A DNA stretch of 64,000 bases from Schistocerca nitens (Eukaryota > Arthropoda > Insecta > Orthoptera > Acrididae), in assembly GCF_023898315.1 (NCBI RefSeq), contig NC_064618.1:247107076-247171075 (forward strand), read 5' to 3'. The position numbers and the translations under genes are program-made. Below are positions 45,195-56,880 of the stretch, piece after piece. A model generated the notes under the pieces. The model searched no databases. It was not told where the DNA came from and saw only the letters and a list, made by a program, of their open reading frames with translations. Position 1 is the stretch's first letter. The number at the start of each line of letters is the position of its first letter.

Positions 45195-45364
45195 TTATTA
45201 AAAAGTTGTTAAACGGCAAAACCAATAGTTCATCATTTATGCAGATAAAAAGTAGTAAAGATATAGGAAAGGAAGAGTTGCGGCGTCAGAACGAAAAGCT
45301 CAGCAACGAAGAAGGGCGTAAAAAGCGGGCGTTACGTGTTGAAAACAAATCAACTGCTAAAATA
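45195..45364 (+). CDS. Candidate host exon B (basic, coiled-coil-like)
   Basis: A 170-base segment between an acceptor (TATACTTCCACAG, ending 45194) and a perfect donor (ATA/GTAAGT at 45365). It is open throughout in one frame, encoding IKKLLNGKTNSSSFMQIKSS, then KEELRRQNEKLSNEEGRKKR and ALRVENKSTAKI. CpG content is high for the region. The lysine/glutamate pattern suggests a charged helix. No family recognised. It and exon A could belong to one gene interrupted by the SINE, but phase continuity was not shown. Confidence 0.35.
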
Positions 45365-45379
45365 GTAAGTCTGTAATTA

Positions 45380-46072
45380 AGCATACAGCCACGTAAGACT
45401 GCGTCATGTAATATGTCTTTAATAAATCCTGCTTCAAAACTGCTGTTGAACAGGGTCTTTTTTACATATAAAAAGAAAACCACCATGTTCACAGCAGACA
45501 GCAACGCCCAGTTTGAATGCCTATCTTCAGTTGCAGTTATGAATCCTGTTGAGACATAAACAAATGTGAATACAGTCTTGTTTCTTGGTTCAAAGACCTC
45601 TCTCAACATATTTCTATCCACTAATCAATATAACAAAAATGCCTTAGCCTTAACGGAACATATAATCTAAAAAAGGTGTATAATGCCAGCACCACACTTC
45701 TTTAAGGACGCCTAATAGGGTTTCATAGAGCTCTCTGTTCTATGACTGAAATACTGCAATTAACACTTCAGGTAAAAACAGTAAATAAGATGATAAAAAT
45801 ATAATACTAAGAGACACACAGGTATGTCTAAGTCTATTAGTCTCTGAGTATTACCACACATAGTGCTACTTCGTGATACTGCTTATCCACACATCCTAGA
45901 GACTACTTTCAAGGGTACCCATACAACATTAATTTACATAATGTAAAAAAAAGTAACATTTCAGCAAACTATTAAAACATAATTGCGGTCATTTTGCATA
46001 TAAAACAAGCAGCTTTTACGGATATAGTGGAATATTGTAATACTTTGATTAATTAAAAGAGTGAATGTAAAT
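45380..46072. other. Unassigned DNA
   Basis: No gene or repeat family recognised. Confidence 0.35.
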
Positions 46073-46170
46073 GCCGTGAGGCTAGGGCCTCCCGTCGAGT
46101 AGACCTTTCGCCTGGTGCAAGTCTTTCGAGTTTAAGCCACTTCGGCGACTTGCGTGTCTATGGGGATGAA
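46073..46170 (-). repeat. SINE fragment
   Basis: GGCCTCCCGTCGAGTAGACC, CCTGGTGCAAGTCTTTCGAG and GCCACTTCGGCGACTTGCG form, in reverse, the body of a tRNA-derived SINE that I recognise as common in grasshopper genomes. The tRNA-like head is not present. Confidence 0.65.
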
Positions 46171-47789
46171 ATGATGTGTAAAGTGAGCACTCTGGACGAC
46201 GTACGGTAAGTGACAAGTGCAATGTGACAAAAGGCAACAGCAAAAACAATACGTAACGACACGGCTAATCTTCGCAAAGTTTAATTAAACAAATTCAATT
46301 GAGAAATATAAACATACGCTAGTATCGAGCGAAACAGTAACGTAAGGCAGCGTAAAGTGAAAAATTCAGGTCAGTCAACTCCTGTAATTGTCATTCGGCG
46401 ACACATTTACCATAACATTGATATCGAAAATAATTACTAGTGTATGTCCAGCCACAAAAATATTACACTCAATAAAGCCACAAAAACATTAAACTCAACA
46501 AATCTTACCAGGCGCCCTTATAATTATTCGGCAATGAATAATATCAACAACACTACTTGCTACTAATGTCCGGAATCATAAGGCTTGTTCATACCTTAGA
46601 TATCTAAACGCATTACTTACATTCTACCTATAACCTATCACAACAAACAATGTAAATATAAACACTACGGCTTATCAAATCCCACTGACAAATTAGACGT
46701 CGCGCTACTACCATCACTGGATACTACCATAGCCAGTGTTACCAAAACCCATTGAAAAGGCGTTCTAAAATAAGTTACTTTGCATTGAAATAACCTAGCT
46801 GGTACTTATATTTTACTTCGTCTACAGGTTTCAAAATGCATGCAGTTATTTATCTACCACATATTTTATTAAAATACAAGATAAAAAAAGTGTTGACTAC
46901 CGTAATTAAATTAAAATGTAGTTTAGTATTTTTTTTGTCCACAGATCATATTTAACAACGATATTGCACATGTCATGTTTACAGTTCTATACAGAGTACA
47001 GACTGAAATAAATTGTTTTGGTATTTGCATGGGTATTTGTCATTCATACATATATACAATCTTTTGTAATATTATTTATCGATAATCAATATTAATACGC
47101 ATTGATGATATATACTAAAAGGCTACATTAACTTACGCAACAATCCTTTCCATACCTATGGAAAGTCTACTAAGATATATATATATCGCCGTGCTGCTGA
47201 AAATAGTAATACATTTAGTCAAAATGAAAACTAATTTTTTAGATCATGTATGATGACCATACTGCAGAAAATATTTACACATATACACTTAGTGAAAACT
47301 TATATAAATCATAGATGCACCATTGCACGTAGTCAGTATGTTCTCTTCTGTATTTTCAGCACTATGCTTCGTTTTTCATTTTCTTTCTTTCAGAAAATTT
47401 GTTTCCACACGAAAAAGATAGTGATTTACTCCATTTCTAACTTTACATTACGCGGCTTTGCCTGCAAGTATTTTTTCATCTTTTACAAACATCCAGATAT
47501 AAGATTTTCCTTAATTTTTTTGAAGGTGCTCACTTCCTTTATGCTCCTTATGTAAGTGTCAGTCTGTTATAAAATAAGTTTCCCGCATTTTCAGAGTCCC
47601 TAATTGCCATTTTCAATCTTTTACAGAAGGTATGGCAGCTTTCTCTAACTCTTGTGTTGTGGTCACGTAAATCTCTGTTTGAAAATGCTGTATAATTTAG
47701 CCTACCATTAAAAGAAGTATTGTCTCATATATGTACAAACTAAACAAAGTCAATATTTTGATTTTTTTTTTAATTTTATTTTTTGCAGG
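46171..47789. other. Unassigned AT-rich DNA
   Basis: A CpG-bearing stretch lies at 46180-46400 and near 46690-46710 (GACGTCGCGCTAC); a short (TA)n run is at about 47177-47186. ORF 47250-47555 lacks any recognisable motif. Confidence 0.4.
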
Positions 47790-47794
47790 ATTCA

Positions 47795-49260
47795 CATCGT
47801 GTAAGTTTAGCTATGCATCTGATGTCTTTCTTTTGAAGTTTTGAGATTCTCAATGTGTGCATCTGCTACTTCTCCCCGTACAGGCGTACTGCACAGTGCG
47901 TGTGGGAAGATAAGTCTATAGTCCATTTTTATCAAGGTTTCTGTGTCCACCATATAGCACAGTTTTTTCATTAAGAAAATATTTGTATTTATTTTTGAAC
48001 AGATCTTATCAATGTGGTTATCCCATGTCAGAAATTTGTCCACCTCTATTCCCAGAAACTTTAAACAATTTATTTCTTTTAAGTCCGCATCCTCAATGCT
48101 CAGAATAAATTCCTCTGAACTGTTAGCTCTGTGTCTTTCAAATTTTGTACACATATTTTTCTTCCTGTTGATCAACAAATTACTTTCTCTAAAACACCGT
48201 TATACCTTTTCCAGATTCTCACTGGCTGTCCTTTCCAAATCCTCCATTGAGTCACTACATGCTAGTAAAGTTGTTTCATCAGCATACATAATCACATTTT
48301 CATTTACAGCAGTGGGAATATCGTTTACACACAAGTTAAAGGGTACCGGTCCTAGTACTGAACCCTTAGCTACCCCATATTTTACCTCTGGAAAATCAGA
48401 GTAGACTGTTTTCTGTGTATTTCCAGATACATGTTTTATTTCGATGCACTGTTGTCTGTTTTCAACAAAGGTTTATATAATATCTGCAGCGTATCATCTT
48501 ATGGCATAGCAGTCCAGTTTTTCTATAAGAACTTTATGTCAGGTACGATCAAAAGCTTTCGAAAAGTCTAAGTATACACCAGATACTTTCCTCTGATGAT
48601 CCAGTGTCTTAGTGATGAGTGTTATGAGGCTTGGCACTGCGATCTTAGCGGATTTCCCCTTTCTAAATCCATATTGTGCTTCATTTAAGATGTTTGGTTT
48701 CTCTCTGAAGTTTATAATTCTGTCTTCTGTCACCACTTCTACTGTTTTTGACAGAACAGTTATGATTGTTATGGGTCTATAGTAACCTGGATCTCCTTTC
48801 TCGTCTCTTTTAAATAGTGGGCCTACCTTGCTCCATCTTAGACATTTTGGTAATATGCTTTCCTTCATTACTACATTTATCAGTAATGTCAGAGGCTTTG
48901 CAGGATATCTAGCACAGTGTTTGACCATTTTTGCTTACATGCCATTCAGGCTTTCTGTATTTTTATTTTTTAGTTCTCCAAATTTTTTGAAACTTCCAAT
49001 CCATCTGTAGGGAGTAAGTATAACTGTCAGAGAGCCTTTTGATAATTTCCATGTTCTTTGATACTAATGTGGTTTCTTTCAGAAGTTTCTCCACTACAGC
49101 TATATAGTGCTGATTAAAGAGGTTACACAGTTGTTGTGAATCTGTCACTTCTTTCCCCTCCGTTTTCAATATTATATTTATGTGTTTTAAGACATGTGAC
49201 TTGTTTCTGTTCTCATTTATATAGTTCCAGACTATTTTAGAGATAGAAGGTGTTTGCATT
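47795..49260 (-). pseudogene. LINE reverse transcriptase (CR1/Jockey-like), broken
   Basis: On the minus strand: a pre-RT region (49259-48963), an RT block with GPLFKRDEKGDPGYYRPITI (about 48817-48758), AQYGFRKGKSA and VYLDFSKAFDRT (48573-48539). The catalytic site reads YADE (48276-48287), the second Asp of the usual YADD being changed. The FLGIEVDKFLTWDNHIDKI block and a short tail end near 47807. Stops lie near 48960, 48535 and 48200. It is inactive by frame and by active-site change. Confidence 0.85.
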
Positions 49261-49299
49261 TCGGGTGTTTGGACGCCTGATAAATACCAGTAGCCATTT

Positions 49300-50950
49300 T
49301 CAGACTATGAGATAGTAAAAAGATATATGTTGGAAGTGCCATGGCATTTTTTGAAGAGAAAAAGGAATTCGTTTCCCGAATTTAAGATACACCATTGTCA
49401 GCAAGAAGTAATACAAGAAGAACCAAAATTTTGGCTGCTGACAGTAAAAGTAGTTTGTTCGAAATTCTGCAGAAGGACCTTGCTACGCCATAGCACTAGA
49501 TAAATCGTGCAACATTGTTGATGAAGAACAAATGTCGATTTTCGTGCGATTTTTTGATATTGGAAATAAAGAATTTAGGGAAGAACTTCTAACAGAATTG
49601 TCGCTTTAAGACTAGATTCGCGGAGACTTATTCAAGATTTTGTGACAAAAATCAAACATTAGTTATGATGAAAAGATGTCTCTTTCAACTGACATGGCCT
49701 TAGCGATTAAGAAAAACGACTAGTAAAGAGAATCAACGGTAAGAATGCTGGGCTGCTATCTTATTAGTGCATAATTCACCAGTAGCACTTAGTGTGCCTC
49801 TGAAAGAAGTAATGGGCAGGTTGATCAACTTGACTGATTTTATGAAGTCTCGTTCTGTTCTTGAGCACAGACAGTTCAAAGAGTTTTTTTTTTCTGAGTG
49901 CGTTTTGGCGCATTGTGACATACTACAGTAAAACAATGTTCATTGGCTAAGAAAAGGTGAAGTGAATAAACGTTTTTGAGAAATAAAAGAAGAAGTAACA
50001 CCCTTGTCAATAACATTCTTCTGGGTCTGGGACCGCATTGTCAGCTAATACATTCTGACGTTTCAGCGTTCACTTAGCAATACACCCTAAGGAAGGTGTC
50101 TTGCAATAGTCGCCAAAACTTCAGTATTTTATAGCCCTAAACCCAGAAGAATTTTATTGACTGTGACAACGGCCATGGAAACCTACATTTACAAGTAACA
50201 TCATTCTTAGAAAACTTGGATTCGCAAAAAGCCATTTGGAGTTCTTAGCAAATGAACACAGTACTCTAGTTGTGGCTTTCTCAAAAGAGATTCTTAAAAC
50301 ATTGAAAGGCGCGCAGTACCAAGCTACAAGGAAATGAACAATTAATATGTGAACTGATACAAAGAGTGTCTTTTCTCCATTGCATGTTGGGTATCTTTGA
50401 AAAAGACATTTTGCACTTTCCAACAATATTTGAATACAAAAATAATTCTGAAATAGATAGTTCAGTATTCTCAAATTTTATGACATATCTCAAAAGGGAA
50501 CTTGCAGCAAGATTCCAAGACTTTTCAGATATAGAGAAGCTGTCGCAATTCTTAAAATTTCCTTTTGAAGTATCTCCAGCGACATGATGGATGGATATAG
50601 CTGAGAAGTTATTCCGCCTTTCAAGTCCTTTACTCCAAATGGAAATAACATACATGCAGGAACACATTTCCTTGCGAACATATAAAACTGCATCAACTGA
50701 AGAATTTTGGAGTAAACATGTACCAGAAAAACATGAAAATTGCAAAAAAATTACTCACAACCTTGGTACTGTTTTTGGCTCCATATATATTTGTAAAATT
50801 TCTTTGTCAAAAATTAATGTTTTGAATAAAAAGTATAGCTCAAGATTAACGACCACTTACCCTGAAGATACTATTCACATAAGCTGCTCCCCACATGAAC
50901 CTCACTTTCAGAAATTGGCTCAAGACCGCAAACATAACATACATACATAA
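49300..50950 (+). pseudogene. hAT-family transposase, broken
   Basis: In order: ALDKSCNIVDEEQMSIFVRF (about 49492-49551), a MSLSTDMALAIKK stretch replacing the usual TTDGAPAM motif (about 49675-49713), a SRSVLEHRQFKEFFF block (49850-49890), an insertion (50008-50159), then LICELIQRVSFLHCMLGIFEK and the C-terminal dimerisation domain EEFWSKHVPEKHENCKKI with NLGTVFGSIYICKISLSKIN and KYSSRLTTTYPED (50701-50866). This matches the GTF2IRD2/ZBED-like branch of hAT. Stops near 49607, 49720 and 50588. Confidence 0.82.
50008..50159. mobile_element. 152-bp inverted-repeat element inside the hAT
   Basis: CAATAACATTCTTCTGGGT (50008-50026) and ACCCAGAAGAATTTTATTG (50141-50159) are inverted with one mismatch over 19 bases. 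The insert separates two hAT coding blocks. No TSD is evident. It has no coding capacity. Confidence 0.7.
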
Positions 50951-50951
50951 A

Positions 50952-51310
50952 TCCTTCTTCCATAGATCATGAATATGACATTTCGTAATGATGTGGAATG
51001 CATCACTTTAATATCAGTTTTCTTTACACAAAATAATTAATTAATTAATTTTTTTACAGTTACTAATTCATATCTAAGAATTCATCTATTGAGCTGAAGG
51101 AGTTGTCATTCAGAAATTCTTTTAATTTCCTTTTAAATGTTTGTTGGCTATCTGTCAGACTGTTAACACTATTTGACAAATGACCAAAGAATTTTGTGAC
51201 ATCATAATTCACCCCTTTCTGTGCCAAAGTGAGATTTAATCCAGAATAGTGAATATCAAACTTTCTTCTAGTGTTGTTGCTATTCACCTTGCTGTTATTT
51301 TTGAATTGGG
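50952..51310 (-). pseudogene. LINE 3' end fragment
   Basis: A minus-strand frame (51287-51063) with LAQKGVNYDVTKFFGHLSNS and FKRKLKEFLNDNSFSSIDEF is the extreme C-terminus of a CR1/Jockey-like ORF2. The 3' region with ATTCCACATCATTACGAAAT and a CATGATCTATGGAAG end lies at 50956-51010. It abuts the hAT C-terminus. Confidence 0.75.
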
Positions 51311-51344
51311 ATGGGTTATTAATGACAATTTCTCAAATCGATTA

Positions 51345-51730
51345 TTTAATACAAATATGCCCATCTAACATATTCCATATTTAGTAGGTGAAAATTAAAA
51401 TAAAAAGAAGTAAAGGATATTCGTTTTTTCTTGATTTTCAGTACAAATACACCTATCTATTGTATTTCAAATTTTTTGTGAGTGAAAACAAAAATAAAAT
51501 AATAGTGAAGAATATACGTTTTTCCTGGATCTTTTAATACAAATGTGCCCATGTATTGTATTTCATATTAGTTTGTGAGTGAAAATCAAAATTGAAACAT
51601 GAGAAAGGAAAATGAGCTTTTTCTATATGTTGAATACAAATATGCCAATCGGTTGTTTTCATATTATTTTGTGAGTAAAAGTTAAAATAAAAAATTAGTA
51701 AGGAATTAGAGGTTTTTTCACCTGGACCAT
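51345..51730. repeat. AT-rich tandem repeat, ~92-97 bp x 4
   Basis: Units start with TACAAATA(T/C)GCC-like sequence at 51350, 51442, 51538 and 51635. Each then has a TATTxCATATT, a GTGAGTGAAAA and an AGTAAGGA-like part. Units are diverged (roughly three quarters identical by eye). Confidence 0.85.
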
Positions 51731-51795
51731 GAAAAAAATTTTCAACGGTATCTGGACCCCATCTGAAATTACTTGCTGACCCCTGCTCTAAGGAT

Positions 51796-53291
51796 TGATT
51801 GATGAGAGGATACAGAACAAAGAAGGTCTAATGAATTTATGTCCGCAAATGCATAGTTTCCATGCTAGAGACCAATTATTCAATCATATTTATTATAAAG
51901 TCTGCTATCTAATACATGCTGTAGAATGCAGACACAGTTACAGAATCCATGGTTTCCTGCTAGAGGGTGGTCCTGTCCTTCATACCTCATGCCCTAGTGC
52001 CTTCTCCGACTATATTAATAGGTAATGTTGAATCCAATTAACTTCTCTTGTTGACTCATCTCATAGTGGATGTGATACAGCGTTGTACGCAATGGTTCTT
52101 TATTTGACTCGAGAGATTGCTGACATAATGTTTACTTATGGAAAGGCAAATGGCAATGGGTGGTGGCAGAAAGGCTGTATCAGGAGACTTATCCCCACAG
52201 ACAGCAACAACAGCATTCAATATTTGCAACAGTGTTTCGCCATTTGTCTGAGATAGGGTCGTTTCAGGAAGCAGGAGTCATGAAGGACGTACCCGAAATT
52301 TTTGGACACCAGACTTGGAGGAAAATGTGATTAATACTGCAGAAGGCGACCACCATGTCAGTAGCAGGCAGTTGGAGCACCAGTAAAGCGTAAGCCAAAT
52401 GACCATGTGTAAAATTCTCCACGATAATTGTTTCTAGCCGTATCACATACACCATGTGTGGGCTTATTAGCAACAGACTTTCTACATCAAGAGCAGTTTT
52501 GTCACTGGTTTCTTCACTAGGCTGCCACAATTCCAGTATTTGTGTCATCCATACTATTCAGATATGAGGCCACATTTACACAGATATTTCATAACAGTCA
52601 TCTGTGGGATAGTATGAGAACCCCCATGATATGGTGACAGAGAATCATCAGTAACTGTGCAGCCTGAATGCGTGGGCTGGGATAATTGGCGACCATATTT
52701 TGGGACCAGTCTTCCTTCCACATCACCTAACAGGCCAGAACAATCGCCATTCCTTATGGATGTCTTTGCCCCTCCTGCTGGAATAAGTGCTATTGATGAT
52801 TCGAAGGGTTATGTGGCTGCTACATGATGGTGCTCCAGCTCACTTCGCCATTAACTTCCAGACAAATCTCAATCGTGTCTTCCATGGTTGATGGACCAGG
52901 CAAGGGTGTTGAGTTGCATGGCCTGCTCATTCATTAGATCTCAAACAGTGCGATTTCTGGTCATGGGGCCATCTCAGAAGTATTTATGCAGAGCCGATTC
53001 CAGATGTAGAGACACTGGAGCAGTGTATTCATGGTACCTTTGACACTGTTTGGATGTATCCTGGCCAATGTGAACGTGTGAGATAGGACATGCTATGGCG
53101 TGTACACACATGTATTGAGGCACATATAAACCATTTTCAACATATACTGTAACTGTGGCAGCGCGGTACAGCATGTGTTAGAATCTCTGTAACAACTTAT
53201 AATTGAATAAATGGTCTCTCTAACATGGAAACCATGCATTTCTGGACACAATTTCATCAGACCTTTTTCGTTTCGTATCCTCTTATTGATC
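51796..53291 (+). mobile_element. Mariner-like DNA transposon with long inverted ends
   Basis: The left end (51799-51834, GATGAGAGGATACAGAACAA...) and right end (53252-53291) are inverted over about 36 bases with several mismatches. Between them lies a transposase relic in sense. About 1.5 kb long. Confidence 0.82.
52110..53110 (+). pseudogene. Mariner-like transposase, heavily broken
   Basis: N-terminal HTH region ADIMFTYGKANGNGWWQ (about 52110-52160) with QYLQQCFAICLR; then NSHLWDS (about 52590), WAGIIGDHILGPVFLPHHLTG in mixed frames (about 52675-52732), the second Asp in LHDGAPAHFAI (about 52821-52852) and a VAWPAHSLDLKQCDFWSWGHL block (about 52911-52974) where the third acidic residue would lie. 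More than six stops or frameshifts. The style is the HTH_DUF4817-type mariner-like family common in insects. Confidence 0.75.
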
Positions 53292-53299
53292 AGACCCTA

Positions 53300-54600
53300 C
53301 AGTTTGCACACGGTGGAAAAATAACCCACTTTTATGTTCAGTTCTGCAATAACATACTACATTTCTGTATCTCATTAGATTGAATATCTTGAATTCACTC
53401 TCCTTAAAACCCTGCCATGTCATTACGAAAATATTGGACGCCTCAGCAGCTAAAAACACTTATAATTCTTCTGATTTGTCACGTGCGTATTGGGCATTTT
53501 GATGTAGCATTTTCAAATTGAATTTTTTTGATCTGTTGCTCTTTTTGGTATATTGGTTCTTTCCTATCTCTGGGTACCAAAACCGTTGGTTCTTTTGTGT
53601 GAGCTTTCTGTTCATTGTGCTTCTTTCAATGGGTCCAGGTGCTGCACAAGCAGCTTTGGATGATCTGCTACTGAAGTTTGCACTGCTGTTGCTGCAGAAA
53701 ATACTACTAATCCTATGCTTTGTAGCTCCTCTTTTGCAGTTGATGTACCCTCTTCTTTTGCAGATGATGTTTTCTTTGATGGATGGTAAGATCACAACTC
53801 CAGCAGATGAGGTAATTTTAGAAGAATCTAGTGTCTCCTCTTGTTTGTCCGTTGGTGAAGCATTTTTCTCTTTCACAGTACCAGCATAAGAAGGGGTTTT
53901 ACTCTGTCTTTGTAATTCCATATTCAAGAAAATTTTAGGAATTTTTTCTCTTATTTAAATTTGTGATGTTATTTCTCAATTTTTTACCTTAGTTGTTTAA
54001 GTGCCCGTCATGCTTAGTGAAATGTGTTCTTTTGCAGGCATGCAATTGAACAAAAGTGGCATCTGAAAACCCTTTAGATATTTCCTGTAGTTTCCGATTA
54101 ATGTTTTCGATTTATTTGTTAGCACATAAAGTACGAATTAAATCATAGTGCCAGACTATACTGGACAGGATGACATTTACATTTGGTAGACTGTTGATGG
54201 CTTTCACTGTTGCTCTGATAGTCTGTTTGCATTGTTATGACACACATCGTTAGATCCCCCCATTAAGATAACGACGTCGTTTTCCTTTAAAAATTCGTGT
54301 AGATTTTGGAGTCTTTTATTACCTCATGCATGGGTACACCATGTCTTACGAAAGATGTCTCATTGAAGTTCATTTCACTTAGTTTCCGCGTAACATTACA
54401 TCCATGGCTATCATAGAGAAGCAGTATCTGTCTTTCTTATTACGCATGGCACTGTACTTGTAGTTGTTACATGTAGGTCTGTTTCTGCCATGCAGTTTCA
54501 TTTAGTTATTTTGCACTTCTGGGAATTCGAAGTGAAAATTCACTCCATCACTCGAAACACTTGCTTCCCCAGTGCTTCAGTTCCCATACCGCTAATTTGC
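53300..54600 (-). pseudogene. LINE with SGNH-esterase ORF1 and endonuclease start
   Basis: On the minus strand a frame reads ILLLYDSHGCNVTRKLSEMN; the Ser block is DSHG at 54401-54412. The oxyanion block GGSND is at 54246-54260 and a DGH catalytic-dyad-like block is at 54001-54009. These are blocks I, III and V of SGNH hydrolases, a domain known in ORF1 of some CR1/L2-type LINEs. Further along, KKFNLKMLHQNAQYARDKSE (about 53523-53463) is the start of an apurinic-type endonuclease (ORF2). Stops separate the blocks. Confidence 0.78.
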
Positions 54601-55971
54601 CCGTCCGTAAGCGATTCGAAACTGTTTTTAGTATACTTAAAAGACGTGGGCAGTTGATAACTTTGGTCCACTCGTAGCTGGAACTGGTCGGTTCTGCGAC
54701 CTTCCTTTTGTTGTTGGTTTAAAGTTAATATATATTGCAAGTTGATCTAGACAGTTATTTCTTGATTTAGTGTTGCTCCATGAGGAGCGAAGAAAATTAA
54801 GAGAACCGGAATGTGAGAGGACTTTGTAATGAGACAGGATAACGAGAGGACATGTAGGAAATGTGTTCAATGAAACAGTCATTGTTAGCCGCCATATTGT
54901 ATAATTTTTGTTTTTGATATTCACTAGCAATGTGTAATGTTAATGTGGATTTTAGTAACGGTCATAATACAGTTTGTTACATTTCAAAGGTAATTGTGGG
55001 TATTTAATTTTGAGCAAAGGATTCTGTGATGAACTATTATGTACTACAAGCTTGTATAGGACTTCGAACGTTTGATGGACGATGTTTGCTGTTGAACCTG
55101 CTTCAGTAACACAGTGAAAATCATGGAGAAATTTTTCTCTACTAAAAAGAACTCATTTCACTCGTAGACAACAATCGAATGACCAAATGCGAATGGCAGT
55201 GTTCCAATTCGAGAAGATCCTATAGAAGTTTTCTTTCTCTTACGTCTCAAGAATTTTACAGGCATTCGTCGGAGTCTGCAGCTGCTTCTCACCACGAGAG
55301 TAACTTGTCTACGTGTACGAGTTTGTGTTCGTTTGGTAGAAGTCGACGCCGTTTGAGATATTGTCCTTCACAGAGATTCAAACAGAGACACTATATACAC
55401 TAGTTCAATAACAGCGAGTTTAATATTACCAGCTTGAAAAACATTAATTTTTTTTCTTTTGAGCAGCAATATTATAGTGGTGGGCGATTTTCTGATGGAT
55501 TCCAAAGTTTGGACAAACTTTTTTGCTGCTGGAAGATACTGATGAAGAACTTACACAGTACTTTCTTCAGTTCCAGCACGCAACTTCGTGATTGCAGTTG
55601 CCTGACGATCACACATTTTTTGTCACAGTTGCAAGCCTCCTTGGGCTTGACAGACACGAAAGTTTAACCCGCACATGCGTTACTGCACACAGTCTGATAC
55701 CTTGAACAACTCTTTCTTTGTAATGTCTGCATGATCTGTGGAAGCGTCAAGCTCAAATCAGAGTTCTGTTATCAGAAGAAATGAAGGTGCGCTTGCAGTT
55801 GTGCTCGAGATGTTCTTAGCTCTCGAAGATGGAGGTGGAGTTTTTGGCAGAGTATCAGCTGTATTTCTCGAAGGCAACCATAGTTCCAAGTTTCCTGAAA
55901 CTTCCAATGGAAATTTATAGTTTTTACAACACTTTCTCGTCTTATTTGTTTAAAAAGGCGGTGCTCTGCAT
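54601..55971. other. Unassigned DNA with small ORFs
   Basis: ORF 55179-55403 (Ser/Arg-rich, 74 codons) and ORF 55434-55667 have no motif I recognise; neither has supporting splice sites that I could find. Confidence 0.35.
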
Positions 55972-56272
55972 TCTGGCCCCTAAGAGACAATCGGGACTGC
56001 CGTGTCATCCTCTGTCAACAGCATTATTAGGATGCCCTATGGAGGGGCATCGGATCAGCACGCTTCTGTCCCGACCGTTGTCGGCTTTCTTGACTTTGGC
56101 ACCACTACTTCTCATTCGAGTAGCTTCTCAGTTGTCATCATGTAGTTGAGTGGACTCCATTCAGTCCCTCTACCAAGTAAAAATCTCTGGCACAGTACCG
56201 GGAAGCGAACTCGGGTCCTCTGCATTTCAGCCATACACTCTGACCACCGAGCTATGGCGGCAGACCCATCCT
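55972..56272 (-). repeat. tRNA-derived SINE
   Basis: Minus strand: TAGCTCGGTGGTCAGAGTG (A box, about 56260-56242), GAGTTCGCTTCCC (B box, about 56213-56201), then a body with GAGAAGCTACTCGAATGAGA and CGACAACGGTCGGGACAG. It ends near GACAATC/CTTAGGGGCC. Related to the SINE at 13753. Confidence 0.78.
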
Positions 56273-56274
56273 AC

Positions 56275-56880
56275 AAATCCCTGCTATTACTGTAATTATT
56301 CAGTTTAACACTTTCAATGACATTCTGTGTGTAGTTTGTGTTTTGCAACTTTTCATGGCACTTAAAAATTCTTTCTACCTCTGCATTTGACCATGCCAAA
56401 ATTAGTAAAGAAGTTGCTACATGCACTAAATACTCCAACAGAACAATGCCCAAAGTATCTTTATAGCTCACCACCTCATATCAGAATCGCAGGTTCTCTG
56501 TTTCTTTCCATTTAAGAAACGTTAAATTTTACTACTGAAATTCTGCTTTTGTGATCGTTTCGCTAGGGACTTGTAGATGTTTCGTTATTGATATTCTTTG
56601 ACTAGATAAAATAATTTGAAACTTACAACACTGACATGTTTCTCGAAAGTTAATACAATCAAGAAGTATTGTGTTAATTCAATATGTAGCTTAAGAAAGA
56701 AAGTAACATGTTTTCCTGTATTGTGTTTCTTCTTCAGTAAGCAGTTTTAAATTGTGTAATGTTTGCTCAATTTCAAATGCTAAATACGCATGATAATTTA
56801 CATAGCTTTCAAGGTTCTCTGCCAAAAAATCATTTATGGAGGTTGGGAGAACGAATATCTTTGCAATACCTTCCATGAAA
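56275..56880 (-). pseudogene. hAT transposase fragment
   Basis: SNAEVERIFKCHEKLQNTNY (about 56393-56334) is the hAT C-terminal dimerisation motif (NAEVERIFS in relatives). An upstream frame at 56876-56691 (SINDFLAENLESYVNY) may be from the same protein. It differs in type from the hAT at 49300. Confidence 0.6.

Noticed and set aside
47250..47555. 101-codon AT-rich ORF
   Set aside because: It is Phe/Ile-rich, low in complexity and without motifs or splice context.
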